A stretch of 64,000 nt of DNA from Pictodentalium vernedei. Lineage: Eukaryota > Mollusca > Scaphopoda > Dentaliida > Dentaliidae. Position numbers and translations under genes: made by a program. The DNA lies in NCBI GenBank assembly GCA_031216915.1, contig CM062289.1, positions 57,354,577 through 57,418,576 of the forward strand, in the 5' to 3' direction. Below the pieces are notes generated by a model. That model saw only the letters and a program-made list of their open reading frames with translations, did not search any database and was not told where the DNA came from. Below, piece by piece: positions 1 through 11,176 of the stretch. Each line of letters starts with the position of its first letter. The stretch's first letter is position 1.

Positions 1-33
1 TTTCAATGAAACGCGGGAAAGTAAAATTATCAA

Positions 34-178
34 CCCTCTACTCTCTGGTGTCAAAATGGCAAAGTTTTCAGCAGCAAATATTTGGCATAATGTAGTTTGA
101 TATTTAACCAAATATATCTTGTTTCACAGAGCTCAGAGCTCTGTCAAACAAGATATAATTGGCTAGATCCATAGTTAA
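34..178. mobile_element. Worn hairpin element, family C-like (TTAA/CCC type)
   Basis: An inverted repeat around 110-163 has arms reading roughly AAATATATCTTG and its complement, with a GAGCTC core. The left end (CAACCCTCTACTCTCTGGTGTCAAA, in part) resembles the better preserved copy at 63153-63356, which starts CCCACTGCACACTGATG next to TTAA. I infer an old copy of the same non-autonomous element. The ends are eroded and the borders approximate. Confidence 0.45.
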
Positions 179-214
179 AGAAAAAGAAAAATAGAATGAT
201 TGGAGAAAGTTCTG

Positions 215-285
215 TTGCACTACCAGTGTGGTCGGGTTTAAGTTATCCAACGAACTTGGAATGAATTATTGAGATCGTTATTATA
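215..285 (+). repeat. Short dispersed repeat, copy 1 of 2
   Basis: About 65 bp containing GTCGGGTTTAAGTTATCC and CTTGGAATGAATTATTGAG recurs at 1085-1150 with moderate divergence (TAGGGATTAAGTCATACAAC, CTTGGAATGACTTACTGGG). No coding capacity is seen. It may be the edge of a larger old element. Confidence 0.5.
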
Positions 286-366
286 TGAGAAAAACACTCA
301 TTTCATATTCTATTTATCATGTGACACACACACGCACAAATTAACCACTTAGTATGACCCTTTTAA

Positions 367-578
367 CCTATCACCTAACTTGAGTTGTAGACGGCATTTG
401 GAAAAACATCCTCGTATAACTAAAAATTTTCATTTTTTGCTTCCAAAACATAGGTTATGACCCCTCATTGGAACGAGCTCGTCGAGCTCGTTCCAATGAG
501 GGATCATAATCTATGTTTTGGAAGCAAAAAGTGAAAATATAAAAAAAATGAATGGCGTTTTTCTTGAAGGTAAAAAGA
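367..578. mobile_element. MITE family B, worn copy (piggyBac-like ends)
   Basis: TTAA stands at 363-366 and again at 579-582. The core is the family B hairpin, GGTTATGACCCCTCATTGG followed by GAACGAGCTCGTCGAGCTCG and the reverse arm. The ends (CCTATCACCTAAC on the left, GGTAAAAAG on the right) are decayed forms of CCCTTTACCTAAC and GGTAAAGGG seen in other copies. It is shorter than the usual ~240 bp, so it has lost internal sequence. Confidence 0.7.
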
Positions 579-620
579 TTAATACAATATAAACCACCCT
601 AAATAGGACAGACAACGTAA

Positions 621-797
621 ATTCTCCCAACTGAAATTATGCAAATGTCACCCAGTTGTATTTTGTTTAGATAATCAAATTGTCCAGTTTTGAAATTGAC
701 CAATGAAAGCTCCCAACTCTAATTATGAAAATGTTGCCCAGTTTTATTTTGTTCAGCCAATCAAATTGTCTCGTTTTGAAATTGACCAATGAAATTG
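621..797 (+). repeat. Tandem duplication, two ~87-bp units
   Basis: Two adjacent units begin ATTCTCCCAACTG and AGCTCCCAACTCT. Both run through CCAGTT.TATTTTGTT and end TTTTGAAATTGACCAATGAAA. They differ at about a dozen positions, so the duplication is not recent. Confidence 0.7.
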
Positions 798-849
798 ACG
801 GAAGGCTTTATGTATCACTGATTAATATGAAAACAAAATATCAAATGTT

Positions 850-1065
850 TTAAGATGAACAAAACGGACGATTCATGTTATAAATCCATATTTTCAAGGA
901 TGCAATAACATTGGATTTCCAAACACTAATTATAGGAATACTTACCACAATATTAATTAATTAATGAACCACCAGGTACGACCCAGAGCTTCATAAAGTA
1001 AAATTTTGCTGATGATGATTTTTATTACCGGGTAAACGCATGCGTGGACATCAGTACTCACGCAT
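850..1065 (-). repeat. Dispersed repeat F, copy 1
   Basis: The reverse complement of this stretch matches 44950-45175, including the shared AAATTTTGCTGATGATGA tract and the CAAACACTAATTATAGGAAT / ATTCCTGTAATCAGCGTTTG pair. Part of it also recurs at 42570-42680. It is non-coding and of unknown class. Confidence 0.6.
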
Positions 1066-1084
1066 GGTTTGCGACCAGTGCACG

Positions 1085-1150
1085 GTGGCTGTAGCTGTGG
1101 TAGGGATTAAGTCATACAACACTCTTGGAATGACTTACTGGGATCGTTAG
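1085..1150 (+). repeat. Short dispersed repeat, copy 2 of 2
   Basis: This is the partner of 215-285; see that entry. It abuts the end of repeat F copy 1, so the two may belong to one larger element. Confidence 0.45.
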
Positions 1151-1159
1151 TCTGTTTTT

Positions 1160-2370
1160 GTCTTCTTTACATGATCACGACAACGGTTTTCAACCGTTTC
1201 TCACAAAATTTGGCACAAATATTAATGGTTGCCTACACTTAAAGCAATGCTTTTTTTAACTTTATCCAAAACAAAACCCAATAAAGACGTTTTGCTTGAT
1301 CTTTTTTAATATCATCTCCTCTATCAAGTTTCCTACTTTGATATTTTGGAAATATCAGTCCCAACTAAACCATATCTGAAAATGTTGTACCGACCTGAGA
1401 AATTCTCAAGAACTCTGGTCGCATTTTCGGGTGACGCTACTGATGTGACGTCACAAAAATGCAATTTTGACCGATTTTCATGAAATTTTAGTCTCTTGTA
1501 GACTTCAAACACTAAAAAGACCCGGGGTTTTGTTTTTTGATTCATCATCGTTTTTTTACCTTTTCACGTCACTTCAAATATATAGGGGTTATCTTGCACA
1601 TTTCTCATTAAAAATGCCGATTTTCAACACCGCAACCTCCGTACAGATACCTCGCACAGCTATATATTTCACACACTTTTACTTTCATGGTGGGTTTATT
1701 ATATGCATTTGTTACAATTTCAACGTGAGCCCTTTGACTAAATAACGTCAATTTGGAGTGTGTTTCGTGAACATTTGATATCTGCCCTCTAAGAAATCTC
1801 GCTCTGGAAATTTTGGAAATATATCCTCCAATAATAACCATTTCTAAAAATGCAGTCAATTGTGAACCAACCAACAATTCGTTTGCGGTGACTGTAGGGT
1901 GTCAACGTCGGACATTTTTTTTGTCCAATTTGCTTGAAAATTTAGTATGATGTGCAGCTCGAACAATAAGAAGTCGTTGTTTTTGTATTTTTCTTAACAT
2001 AATTTTTGACAGTCTTCCCCCCTCCAGTTTTGTAGCACCGTACGTCAAACATAACAAAAGATACCCTTATGGAAACTAAACACACAGCACAAGAGATAGT
2101 GGTAAGGATATCAGGGTACAGCTGCTTGCACACTGACGCAATAAACTTAAGACTATGACGTCAATCAATTGTGACGGAGGTGCAAAAACGTTAAAATTGT
2201 ATTAAAGTTTTGGAAGGTTTAACCATGTGATCTTTTAGTATCCATTGTCCCAAACACAAAGTTGAAAAAAATTAGAAAATCTGACGTCAGATACCGGAGA
2301 TAAGATGTAAAAAACGTCGGGGGTACACAGCTCCCATTTGCTCAAAACTCTACCTCCAAAAATATAAAAT
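1160..2370. other. AT-rich intergenic DNA, nothing recognised
   Basis: There are only short open frames on both strands, none with a recognisable domain, and no clear repeat. TGACGTCA palindromes at about 1445 and 2157-2290 are CRE-like words but stand alone without supporting promoter structure. Confidence 0.6.
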
Positions 2371-2379
2371 ATAGCACTA

Positions 2380-2636
2380 CAGTACGTGGAGAGTGGATTG
2401 TAAGTAAATCACCCGCGGAGTGGGGTTATCACCCAAGCTACAACTTTCAAATTTTGTTCATATCGACACAAAACACAAGCAATGTTTCAGCCAATGGACC
2501 TCCGGGTTTAACCCGGAGGTCCATTGGCTGAAACATTGCTGGTGCTGGTTGTGCTTTGCAACAAATTCGCAATTATTGCTTGGGTGGAATCTCCACTCTG
2601 CGGGTGATTTAGTGATAATACACTTTCCACGTACTG
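2380..2636 (+). mobile_element. MITE family A, copy 1 (TA-flanked, Tc1/mariner-like)
   Basis: The element is bounded by TA at 2378-2379 and 2637-2638. Its ends are CAGTACGTGGAGAGTGGATT and the inverted CACTTTCCACGTACTG. At the centre is a nearly perfect hairpin, GCCAATGGACCTCCGGGTTT plus complement. It is about 257 bp with no coding capacity. Four further copies lie at 11177, 38134, 49586 and 56918. The TA target and short TIR fit a Tc1/mariner-type MITE, which is inference because no transposase is present in the window. Confidence 0.9.
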
Positions 2637-2811
2637 TACATTTAAACCATAGGTGGTGCGAGGAATAACTGAAGGCCAATATTGTCATACACAGAGCGAC
2701 AGGCGCGTGTGAGTGGCTAAATCGATATGGCACTTGAACCCATTCGATGGCGTTTACACGCCTTCACGTCTATAAACGCAGTTGTTGGAAGGACACTTAA
2801 CTCTTCATTTG

Positions 2812-2884
2812 ACAACTCGTCCTCTGAGTTCCAATGTGTCCTATATGCCAGTAGGCACATAGAACACTTTGGAACTAAGGAACC
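2812..2884. repeat. Hairpin family D, copy 1
   Basis: An inverted repeat with the core CCAGTAGGCACATAGAACAC and outer arms CTGAGTTCCAATGTG. The same hairpin recurs at 27036-27104 and 31288-31353. Arms are about 30 bp. It looks like a very small foldback or MITE. Confidence 0.7.
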
Positions 2885-3047
2885 AATTATCAACAAAAAA
2901 CCCTATTTTATCGCCAACCAAATTTGCGCGGGGAACCTGTGTTACTATTTTATCAATCGCTAGCGATTCAAATTGTAATTGCGGTGCACGATTTGTAGAA
3001 ATTTCCACTGATCTTTCGCTTCTATTTAAAAATAGTCCGTCATCGAT

Positions 3048-3144
3048 TTCTGTTCGGCACATATGTGCGGAACGGATTTTCATTTTTCGCATGGTTTAGT
3101 GCTGCTGTATATAGGGATTTCATAGAACAGGCGTGTAATAAAAG
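3048..3144 (+). repeat. ~100-bp direct repeat, copy 1 of 2
   Basis: It contains TGCGGAACGGATTTTCATTT and GCATGGTTTAGTGCTGCTGT, then CATAGAACAGGCGTGTAA. It recurs at 4040-4142 in the same orientation. The two copies bracket the hairpin at 3845-4005. Confidence 0.75.
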
Positions 3145-3149
3145 TGTTT

Positions 3150-3840
3150 ATTATGCCCCACGTTTGTAACATCAGCCGTGATTGGTTAATATGACACCTT
3201 CTAAAAGTCATAGTACTGGAGTTTTGGGGCAAAACACGGGTACTATCGGAACGTTTTTTCCTGGAGACAAGAGAACGAAGAAAATGTAAGCGCCACTTCC
3301 ATTGATCAGCGTCGAATTTCTCAACACCAAACGCTGGCTCAGTGTCCGTTTAGCTTTTTCAACACCGGTAGACACAAACTTACCAACAAATATATCACCT
3401 TCAGTGGGTGTGTTTTCAATTTTAACTGCAAACAATGCATTCAAAAGAATCAGAAATATTAAAAAACTCACTCACGTGTTGTTCACCACTTTAGTGAATC
3501 ACTGAATATGAGTCTCAGTTATGACTTGTGTTTCACTCCGCTTAATTCTATCTACTGTTGTCCGAGAAACATGAATTTATATTCCATTAATTTCAATCAC
3601 TTTTCACACAAGCATTAACAATGAATTATAACACGAACAGCATGATGCAGTTGTTAACATTGGCATTTGTTGATAAAGAAACTCCCAAAGCGACGACACT
3701 TGTGACAAGTCATTCGAAGAGACGTCATTCGTTCGAAATGACGTCATGTTTTTGGATTCGACTACATTGTTGTTACAAGATCGATGGCTTGTTGCAGTTA
3801 ACGCTTAACAATGAAAGTCATATTTTGTTCGGGATAATAA
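3150..3840. other. No feature recognised
   Basis: The stretch has short open frames on both strands without domain signal. A paired TGACGTCATTCG-like word near 3720-3745 is the only local repeat noticed. Confidence 0.5.
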
Positions 3841-3844
3841 AATA

Positions 3845-4005
3845 ATTAGAACGTTTCTTTTCATGTTCTATCGGTCGATAGTACCTGAGTTTGTGTGATT
3901 TCTGAAATAAAACCTTCAGCAGCTTCGCTGCTTCAGGTTTTATTTCAGAAATCACACAAACTCAGGTACTATCGACCGATAGAACATGAAAAGGAACGTT
4001 CTAAT
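3845..4005. repeat. Long near-perfect hairpin (161 bp)
   Basis: Arms of about 73 bp (starting ATTAGAACGTT, passing GGTCGATAGTACCTGAGTTT) pair almost perfectly around the short core CAGCAGCTTCGCTGC. No second copy is in the window. The near-perfect arms suggest recent arrival or maintenance. I read it as a MITE-like foldback. Confidence 0.8.
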
Positions 4006-4039
4006 ATTATATCATGCTCTCACGTATCGAGGGTCGGAA

Positions 4040-4142
4040 AACCGTTCGGCACATGTATGCGGAACGGATTTTCATTTTCCGCATGGTTTAGTGCTGCTGT
4101 AAATGGGGTATTTCATAGAACAGGCGTGTAACAAAAGTGTTG
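4040..4142 (+). repeat. ~100-bp direct repeat, copy 2 of 2
   Basis: This is the partner of 3048-3144, differing at roughly ten positions. It lies just right of the 161-bp hairpin. Confidence 0.75.
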
Positions 4143-4164
4143 ATGCTCTCACATAAATGCCTAT

Positions 4165-4450
4165 CAATTAAATTTCGCTTCAGGGATTTGACATCAAAAT
4201 TAAATTTCACTTCACGGAGTTGAAATCTTAGGCTATTTTAGTACACGTGATCCCGAATACAAAATGAAAGTATTTTGAAAATTAGAATTCAAACAAACGA
4301 CTTTAATTCCATCTTCCCTATTATTTCATCATTAAAAAAACGCTATCTTGGGATACATGTAGCTTCGTATTTATAAATGACACAGCTGTCAAACTTCACA
4401 CACTGTTTTCTGGTCATTTGAAATTGTTCGAAGATTCAAATCAAGTATCA
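4165..4450 (-). repeat. Dispersed repeat G, copy 1
   Basis: It is the inverted counterpart of 63395-63660. Shared words include AAATTAAATTTCACTTCAC, ATTTCATCATTAAAAAA, and GGGATACATGTAGCT against its diverged complement. It is non-coding and moderately diverged. Confidence 0.65.
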
Positions 4451-4834
4451 CGTGATCAACATTTCAAGCGCTATTTCAAAGAAAATAAATGTTTATGGTA
4501 TTTTTAGATTCAGTCGTCTGAAATATATTAGTTGGTTGGAAAAGAGAACCACAGGTTTGAACCACAGGTTGGAACCACAAGTTCGCATTTCCATCCAGCT
4601 GAAATATTACAGACGATTAAATCTAAACATAGGTAATGACCTATTTAAGGGCTAGACTGGTTCCAGGCAACAATAGCATCGAAAGAAGTATAGTAGCGAT
4701 GAATCAACCCCGATTACCCAGAGTTTTGCCGCTTCTTGCCGGTGCAAAATCTTCGGCACCATTCAGACTGCACCCGGCAAGTGATGTACGTACTGTATAT
4801 ATAGTATGCTGTGGCATGTATAGTGATATTATAA

Positions 4835-4975
4835 GTTACAGGACGTTCAGGTGGCGGATACGGTATCATATGAGGCGAGATGAAAACAATATTGAACGAG
4901 GCGGTACGCCGGGTCCAATATTGTTTTTGCCGAGCCTCATATGACACCGTATCCGCCTCCTGAACGTCCTGTAAC
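4835..4975. repeat. Long hairpin (141 bp)
   Basis: The arm GTTACAGGACGTTCAGG continues into GCGGATACGGTATCATATGA and then CAATATTG around a GC-rich loop, with the complement ending CCTGTAAC. Pairing is high. No second copy was seen in the window. Confidence 0.75.
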
Positions 4976-4999
4976 GTATTTATTATGCCAGCGAAAACA

Positions 5000-6090
5000 A
5001 AATAACAATCAAATTTGAACGCCGGCATATTTTCAAAACTGGTGGAAAACGCTATGTAAGTTGTAACAAACGTGCACAGTTGTCTCCCTGTTTGTGTATA
5101 ATTTCTTTGACAACACAGACAACAGCGATAGACGCTTTTCTTCGTACTGTCACTTTGTCTTGAGTGTGCAGAAAATGTCCGAAACGTCCGATTTTATAGA
5201 ATTCGATCAAAATAAATGTATCTCACATTTTTTCCCATTGACTTTCATTCATTTTCCTACAATTTCACCATTGTGCAATCTTATAATTTTTCAATGAAAT
5301 TAAATCCATTTTCGAAGCGACGTTATCCATTTACAACAACAGAGACTACAAAATGAGCTCAACGAGAAAAAATGAAATTAATCTATTCCCGGGATAAGAC
5401 AATTTTTTTCTCAGTTTATTTATTCACACTATATATATTTTTCAACTTTCTAACAACGCATTTATGGGTTATATATTTTTTCTAAAGCTTTTAAAATATC
5501 GAGGCGAACACCGTACCCAAACTGTTGTGTGTTAGCCTCAATAAGCTTAGACCATATGTCAAGTTAGGGCCAGGCCGACTTATCCTTTATCGGTAGATCG
5601 AATACAGTAGTATTTCTCACTTCAAATAATTAAATTTACATTTAGAAAATAAATTTCACAATAAATTTATTATAAAATAAGAGAAAATGAGACATATAGA
5701 CACGGAGGGACGTTTGATTGTACTGCAATTTCTTCAATATGGATATAAAAGCACCGCGAGGTGAGGAATTTCCACGTCGAAACAAAATGGCGGTACTGAC
5801 CTAATACGAGTTTCGTATTATGTCACCTCGGGCTGCAGGTGACCCAATACGGCTCAGTACCGTCCCACTATTCGGGGGCTGTGATTGGCGAATTTCATTA
5901 GCTGGCATAATAAATGTACACACAGGTCTATGGATATATAGTATGGGGACGAGATGGGAAAAGGATAAGAAAGGTGAGTTTTCTTGAAAGTTTTCTCCGC
6001 GAAGTCATAGAAACGTTGGCAGCTGTTATTGTCCACTGTACAATCTGACATAGCGCTGTTAGGATCAGGTGGTGTCGGGCTTTTTGTACT
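5000..6090. other. AT-rich intergenic DNA with one small hairpin
   Basis: No gene is recognised. Around 5800-5865 an imperfect inverted repeat pairs GGCGGTACTGACCTAATACG with CAATACGGCTCAGTACCGTC. Confidence 0.5.
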
Positions 6091-6096
6091 GGACTG

Positions 6097-7055
6097 ATAT
6101 GGTAGGAGCGGTTTTTACCCTTGCCGGACCCTTGTTAGCCCTTAGTACCCCTAATCAACTGAATGTTGTGTACTATTCTATAACGGGTATAGGCAGTACC
6201 TAATGCTAGTCTAGTCGGTGGGTGGTCGTGGTCGTCTAGTGCGGTATTGCGAGGTAGCTATTGGTTGTTTAGAACGGTAGTATAGTATGGTCGTTATTTA
6301 CCTCTGTAGGTCCCTTGTTAGTCCTTGCTACTGCTAATCGACCTAATGCTTCAAATCATCCTTTAAGTGGTATAAGTAGTGCATAATGCTATTCTGGGAA
6401 GTATTGTGGTGGGGTAAAGCATGGATGTCTGGTGCGGTAGTATAGGATGTACAGTTTGTACCCCTGCAGGTTCAATTTTAGCCCTTTGTACCACTATCTA
6501 TATAGGGCGGTGTGCTGGCCCACAGATTGTATAGGTAGCACGTTATACTAGGTCACGCGATGTTGTGAAGTGGGGTGGGGGTAAGGGTTGTATAGTGTGG
6601 CAGTATATGATGTACGGTCTGTTGGTCGACTGTCAGCCCTTAATACCACTACCCACCTAAGGTTTTATATTATCCTGCGACTGGTATAGGTAGCACATAG
6701 TGAAAGGTCAAGCAGTATTGTGGGGTGGGAGCAATGCATGGTTATCTAGTGCTGAAGTATAGGATGTAAGGTCCGTAGTCCCCCGGGTTCAGTAGTAGTC
6801 CTTAGTACTATTAATACACCTAAGCGTTATACTGTAAGTTAATATCGGTAGTACCTAGTGCCTAGTGTTATGCTCGGTTATCCGGTAGATTAGTACAGGA
6901 TGAACTCTCTGTATGCCTGAAGTCTACTGTAAGTCCTTAGTACAAATATCCACCTAAGATGTTGTGCTAGCCCACAGTTGGTACAGGTAGTGTGTAATGC
7001 TAGGCCAAGAGGCATTGTGTGGGTGAGGAAAAGCTTGGATTCTAGGCCTTTATAG
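6097..7055 (+). repeat. Diverged satellite, about six units of ~135-200 bp
   Basis: Units start near 6097, 6295, 6446, 6609, 6763 and 6899. Each carries the order (T/G)ATG..., TTAG(C/T)CCTTAGTAC, CACCTAA, GGTATAGGTAGCAC, GTATTGTGGGGTGGG and a closing AGTATAG. The unequal spacing and heavy divergence show an old array. There is no open frame through it. Confidence 0.8.
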
Positions 7056-7234
7056 CTCTAAGACCACACCTGATGACTTATCCATAGTCACGGTGCTAAG
7101 TCCTATGATTAGCTTCCTCTATATTTACCCAATACTATAGTCTTCTACCACGCCTATAGCCCTGTACGATTACTACTGAAAAATACGAAAGCCTTGCTAT
7201 CTAGATTGATCGGACGACTATAATCTCATAGAGC

Positions 7235-7360
7235 AAATATATAGAGCAATTGCTCGAACGAGTGACTCCACATACTGCTCTACGACTCATCCCGGTATTT
7301 AGGATACCTATGACATGATATCCTATTATTTGAGGATACCTTTTGGAGAATATCTTTTGC
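7235..7360 (+). repeat. ~120-bp direct repeat, copy 1 of 2
   Basis: It contains ACATACTGCTCTACGACTCA and GGTATTTAGGATACCTATGA. It recurs at 7725-7870 with substitutions. The two copies are about 490 bp apart and could be edges of a small worn element. Confidence 0.65.
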
Positions 7361-7724
7361 GGGATATTTATCAGAAGAAAGTTGTAGTGCCTAACTCCTA
7401 TACAGCTTCTAGACTATCCATCACCTTCATAAGTCTTAAGCCACTACTTATCCATAATGACCACTATCTATCCGTTGATCAGCCTGCATTTTATTTACGT
7501 TTAGTACGGTGCTCGACCAGCCTTGCAGTCTTGTACCATAAAGGCCTTGCATCACTTCTATTGGCTACCAATATTTTGTCCTGTATCTCAAACATTACTA
7601 ACTTGTGGCACTACTACGGCCCTTAGTCCATTAAACGTGCTGCCGGTCCCAGTTTAAATCACTATTAAAGTTGTCGTCTACTACTGCTTGCTCGAATGAC
7701 TCGAATCGTATCGAGCAAATGAGC

Positions 7725-7870
7725 TATCGATCAATTGTTCGCACGAGTGATCCCACATACTGCTCTACGACTCAACTCGGTATTTGAGGATACCTATAAC
7801 ATGGTATTGTACTATTTGAGGATAGTTTTCAAGGATACCTATAGAGAATACCCTTTGGAGCAGCCACGAC
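7725..7870 (+). repeat. ~120-bp direct repeat, copy 2 of 2
   Basis: This is the partner of 7235-7360, with an extra TTTTCAAGGATACCTATAG stretch before the closing GAGAATA. Confidence 0.65.
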
Positions 7871-7874
7871 TAGA

Positions 7875-8700
7875 TTTAATGAAAAATATTTAGAAAATAC
7901 TCAGGGGGTTAAGAGTTCATTCAACTATAAGAAGCCAATTAAAGTTTATTCACACACATTTATCTGGGCTGAGAGATCTATAAATTATCAACAGATGTGT
8001 CGAGATTACTGTCAATAGACTTTCATTTGCGTACTAATTTTAACCGGGTGTTTGCAGGCAAGAACAGCACGTTTAAAGGGCAGATTATAGCGCAAGGCAT
8101 GTTCATCATGCCCGAGTATCCCTGAATCCTATGGAACACATGCGTTTGTCTTGTTAATCATAGTTCAAACTATGGGAACATCTGCGTCACCGATGGCATG
8201 TATGGTATTATTCCACACTGCTCAAGATATCAATTGAGCATTGTGACGAATGCTTGCTTGTTTTATTATTAGCGAAGCACGTCTCCGTCTTAACACTCAG
8301 ATAGTTTTGGGAATCGAGGATGATCTGTAAATTCCGCCGCCCGGACACACGTGCGAAGGGGTTTCTTTCCTGCAAATATCTCAATACATTTATTGTATCG
8401 TGCTCATCTCTGGATTTTCTTGCCTTCCACAATCTTTGTGCTGCTTACTTGTGTTATGTGGACACTCAGATATATTCTGCACGGCGTCATTAATTTCAGA
8501 ACAAGTAGATCTGGAGAGGACATAAATAGCTCGTTCATATTCCGTAATCCCATTACCTCTGGTGAGACGCCCAACCGTTAAGACATCTCATTAATTTCTG
8601 CTCTATTACCGGCCGCCGTGAAAATTGGTAACATATTCCCCAACACTCGGAGGTGGAGTTTTCCTAGTCTCCAGTTCTTTTAACCCCGATAAACGATCGT
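7875..8700. other. No feature recognised
   Basis: Short frames only. A minus-strand frame at 8208-8432 may be a far remnant of the element at 8716-10486 but carries no signal I can defend. Confidence 0.4.
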
Positions 8701-8715
8701 AGGAGCTGTGTAACT

Positions 8716-10486
8716 TCAGAATATTGGAGCCATAATTTTGCTATCCTGTATTCTAGAAATCCATCTACGTGTTTCGTTAATATCTTTTTTGTTTCGGTTA
8801 AATGTTTGTCTGTCAAGACTTCGGTGACTTGTATCACACCTCAACAGAAAGTCAAACAAGACTGGAACATCAAGAAAACATTCATTTGTCTGTGTGAACT
8901 CGTTGCCTATCTCTACCCTATCAGTTGTTACCATGGTGGAGGTGCTCGACAGAGAGTCCGTTAATGTTATACTCTTGTTTTCTATCCTCGCCAGGAGAGT
9001 AAACCTTGTCAATAAAACCCAGATCAAAAATCTCAGAAACTAAGCTTGTATTGAGAGCAACATCAAAATCCCATGGCCTCTCAGTGCTCTGACAATAACT
9101 TTACCCGATAACTTGTAGACGACACCATTATCGGCATATATGGTCGAAAGAATCTCGACAAGACCAGAATCATTCATGATACGGCCGATATACTCCAAAA
9201 AATTCATCTCTGTATGACGTCCGTCAAGCCTCGGAACAATCTTACGGGCTTCGCCAGTATTAATCTCAGTTTGAGTGATATTCATAGCATTCCACCAGAG
9301 AGGCGGATCCAATGTCAATACACGGGTAACCAGGTCTGAAAATAAGCAGTCTGAAATTTGCCGAATGAGGTCCCCAGAGGGTGAATTTGATGATGCTATC
9401 CCATACAGTGGGCCAGTTTATCCTCTCGGTACCTCTTTCTGTTTAGGTGTGAGACCCTGATTCAGATTGAGGTTCAGAGAGGGTAAATTTAATGATGCTA
9501 CCCTGCTGTGCAGGGTAGCATCACTAAATTCACCCTCTGGGAACCTCATTTTGTAGATGACAGTCTGCGTATTTCCTGGCTTGCGGGTAACACCATATTT
9601 ATTGGACTGTTTGCTGCCAAATATGAGGGTCGAATAGATGCAGGTTTCGTCACTCAGGTTCAAGTCCAATATAGTCATGAAAATAACAGAAGATTTACCA
9701 ACACTTGTGTCACATTTGTGTATCATTTGCATACACCCATTCCAAGCCGTTCTGTAATTCCAAAGCAACCAGCATGCTTTCCACAACAAATCAACTTCTG
9801 TCATTGGGTCTCTCATGGATGAAAGAGGGAGGTTGCAGAATTTCAAAGTAGCAGTCATTGCGGCATTTCGTGTTTGGAGTTTGATGCCTCCAATGGCCAC
9901 AACATCATAATGAGTGCTTTAAGGCGAGGAATTGGTCAAGATATCTTGTTGCTCGATGTTGTAATCGCAATAATTCCCATGCCATGGTTTGACTAGGTGT
10001 CTTTCCCGACGAATAAAGCTTTCAGGAGGGGTCTGAGAGAGTCAGGAAGATAAGAAAGACAGCGTTCCACGGAACTGCTATTATCAAAAGATGGACAGAT
10101 CTCACTTGATGTGCTAACATTTTTTATGTCATTCTTTATCAAGGCAGCTGCTGTTTCTATCATGCTATTGTCTGGAAAGTCGCAACCATCAGGTTTTTCA
10201 TTGATTTCTATTAAAATAATCTCCTCACCAAAATGATCCATAAGTCTGGATTTCAGATGCTTTGTCGTGAACGGGAGTTCACCCTCCCCACCTAAGTGGA
10301 GAGCCATATCGTTACAAAGTTCACCAACAGAAACTTGCTCATCACCGCGTTCTCTAAGACTCTAAGCAATCTCAAGAAAGACGTTCTCCAGGCATAAATT
10401 CTTTTGACGACCTCTTGGTTTTGAAGATGAGTCCACCAGGGTTGGAAGGTAGTTGAAGTAGAAGAAACCGACAGGACAGTGACCAC
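8716..10486 (-). pseudogene. Fragmented protein-coding remnant of unknown, probably multicopy family
   Basis: Four minus-strand frames follow one another: 10292-10486, 9993-10307 (starting MALHLGGEGELPF, ending LLKALFVGKDT), 9040-9318 (with GRHTEMNFLEYIGRIMNDSG and KLSGKVIVRALRGHG) and 8716-9027. They read as pieces of one acidic, globular protein in the right order. The phrases resemble a large uncharacterised protein family I associate with multicopy loci in marine invertebrates; I cannot name a function, and this recollection is unverified. Frames change between pieces, and a palindromic insert at about 9335-9585 interrupts the order. It could be a decayed mobile-element ORF or a decayed host gene. 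Confidence 0.45.
9335..9585. repeat. Palindromic insert inside the ORF remnant
   Basis: The word AGAGGGTGAATTTGATGATG (9375 region) recurs as AGAGGGTAAATTTAATGATG near 9478 and in inverted form as CATCACTAAATTCACCCTCT near 9520. Around the centre, CTACCCTGCTGTGCAGGGTAG forms a tight hairpin. Flanking words (AATAAGCAGTCTGAAATTTG against CAGTCTGCGTATT) also pair loosely. I read it as a small foldback element or nested repeats within the coding remnant. Confidence 0.6.
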
Positions 10487-10499
10487 ACAGCGATATATT

Positions 10500-10985
10500 C
10501 ATCTAAACGAGAGACTATAGTGAGTCATGGTACACTTACCGATATATGATTATAACCTTTCTCACACTAAATCGAACCATGGTAGCATTGTAAAATGTTT
10601 GCCCCTCCACTTTTATAGAGCATCCACCACCCTTCACGGTTGGAAAGGTTACTCGGAGTTCTTTCCAAGCTTCATCAGATGACGGTGTTAATCCTGCCAT
10701 AACAGACTATCATTAAAGTTTGCGACTGTGACCGTTATTGCATGTACTACGAAAGTATTTAGATGGGTTTACTCCGATGTAAATCGAGTTACCTCCGGAT
10801 AGCAACACCATGCTTTCAGAAAAATGCGCAATGTACAAATTGTACGAATATAAACAATTAACAACAATTAATGGTCACCAGTCATCGAATTCTATGCAGT
10901 ATACCAAGAGGACGAGACACCGACACTAATAACGTCTAGCAGCGTAAGGCTTAAATAACAAAACGGTGGTTATTTTATTACGATT
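10500..10985. other. No feature recognised
   Basis: Mixed-composition DNA without a supportable gene or repeat. Confidence 0.5.
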
Positions 10986-10986
10986 A

Positions 10987-11107
10987 TCTTTCAATACGAC
11001 AAATTCGTTATACATGTCTTTAGAAGAGTATCCAGCCCCATGTACCATGCCAGACGTTTGTGTGTGCCCAACCAAAGATATCTATAACGAATTTGTCGTC
11101 TAGAAAG
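10987..11107 (+). mobile_element. MITE family L, copy 1
   Basis: The ends are ATCTTTCAATACGACAAATT and the inverted AATTTGTCGTCTAGAAAGAT, about 121 bp in all. The 16-bp inner arms CGACAAATTCGTTATA / TATAACGAATTTGTCG are perfect. The interior (GTCTTTAGAAGAGTATCCAG) recurs with the same ends at 53751-53873 on the other strand, which establishes a family of two in this window. No coding capacity. Confidence 0.75.
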
Positions 11108-11176
11108 ATGTAATATGTCCCGAATGCAGTGATTTTATAATCTTCTTCCTTGCAGTCAAGCGGCAATAATGAAGTA

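Noticed and set aside
1440-2300. CRE-like TGACGTCA sites marking a promoter
   Set aside because: The 8-bp words are isolated, with no initiator, CpG-rich context or downstream gene.
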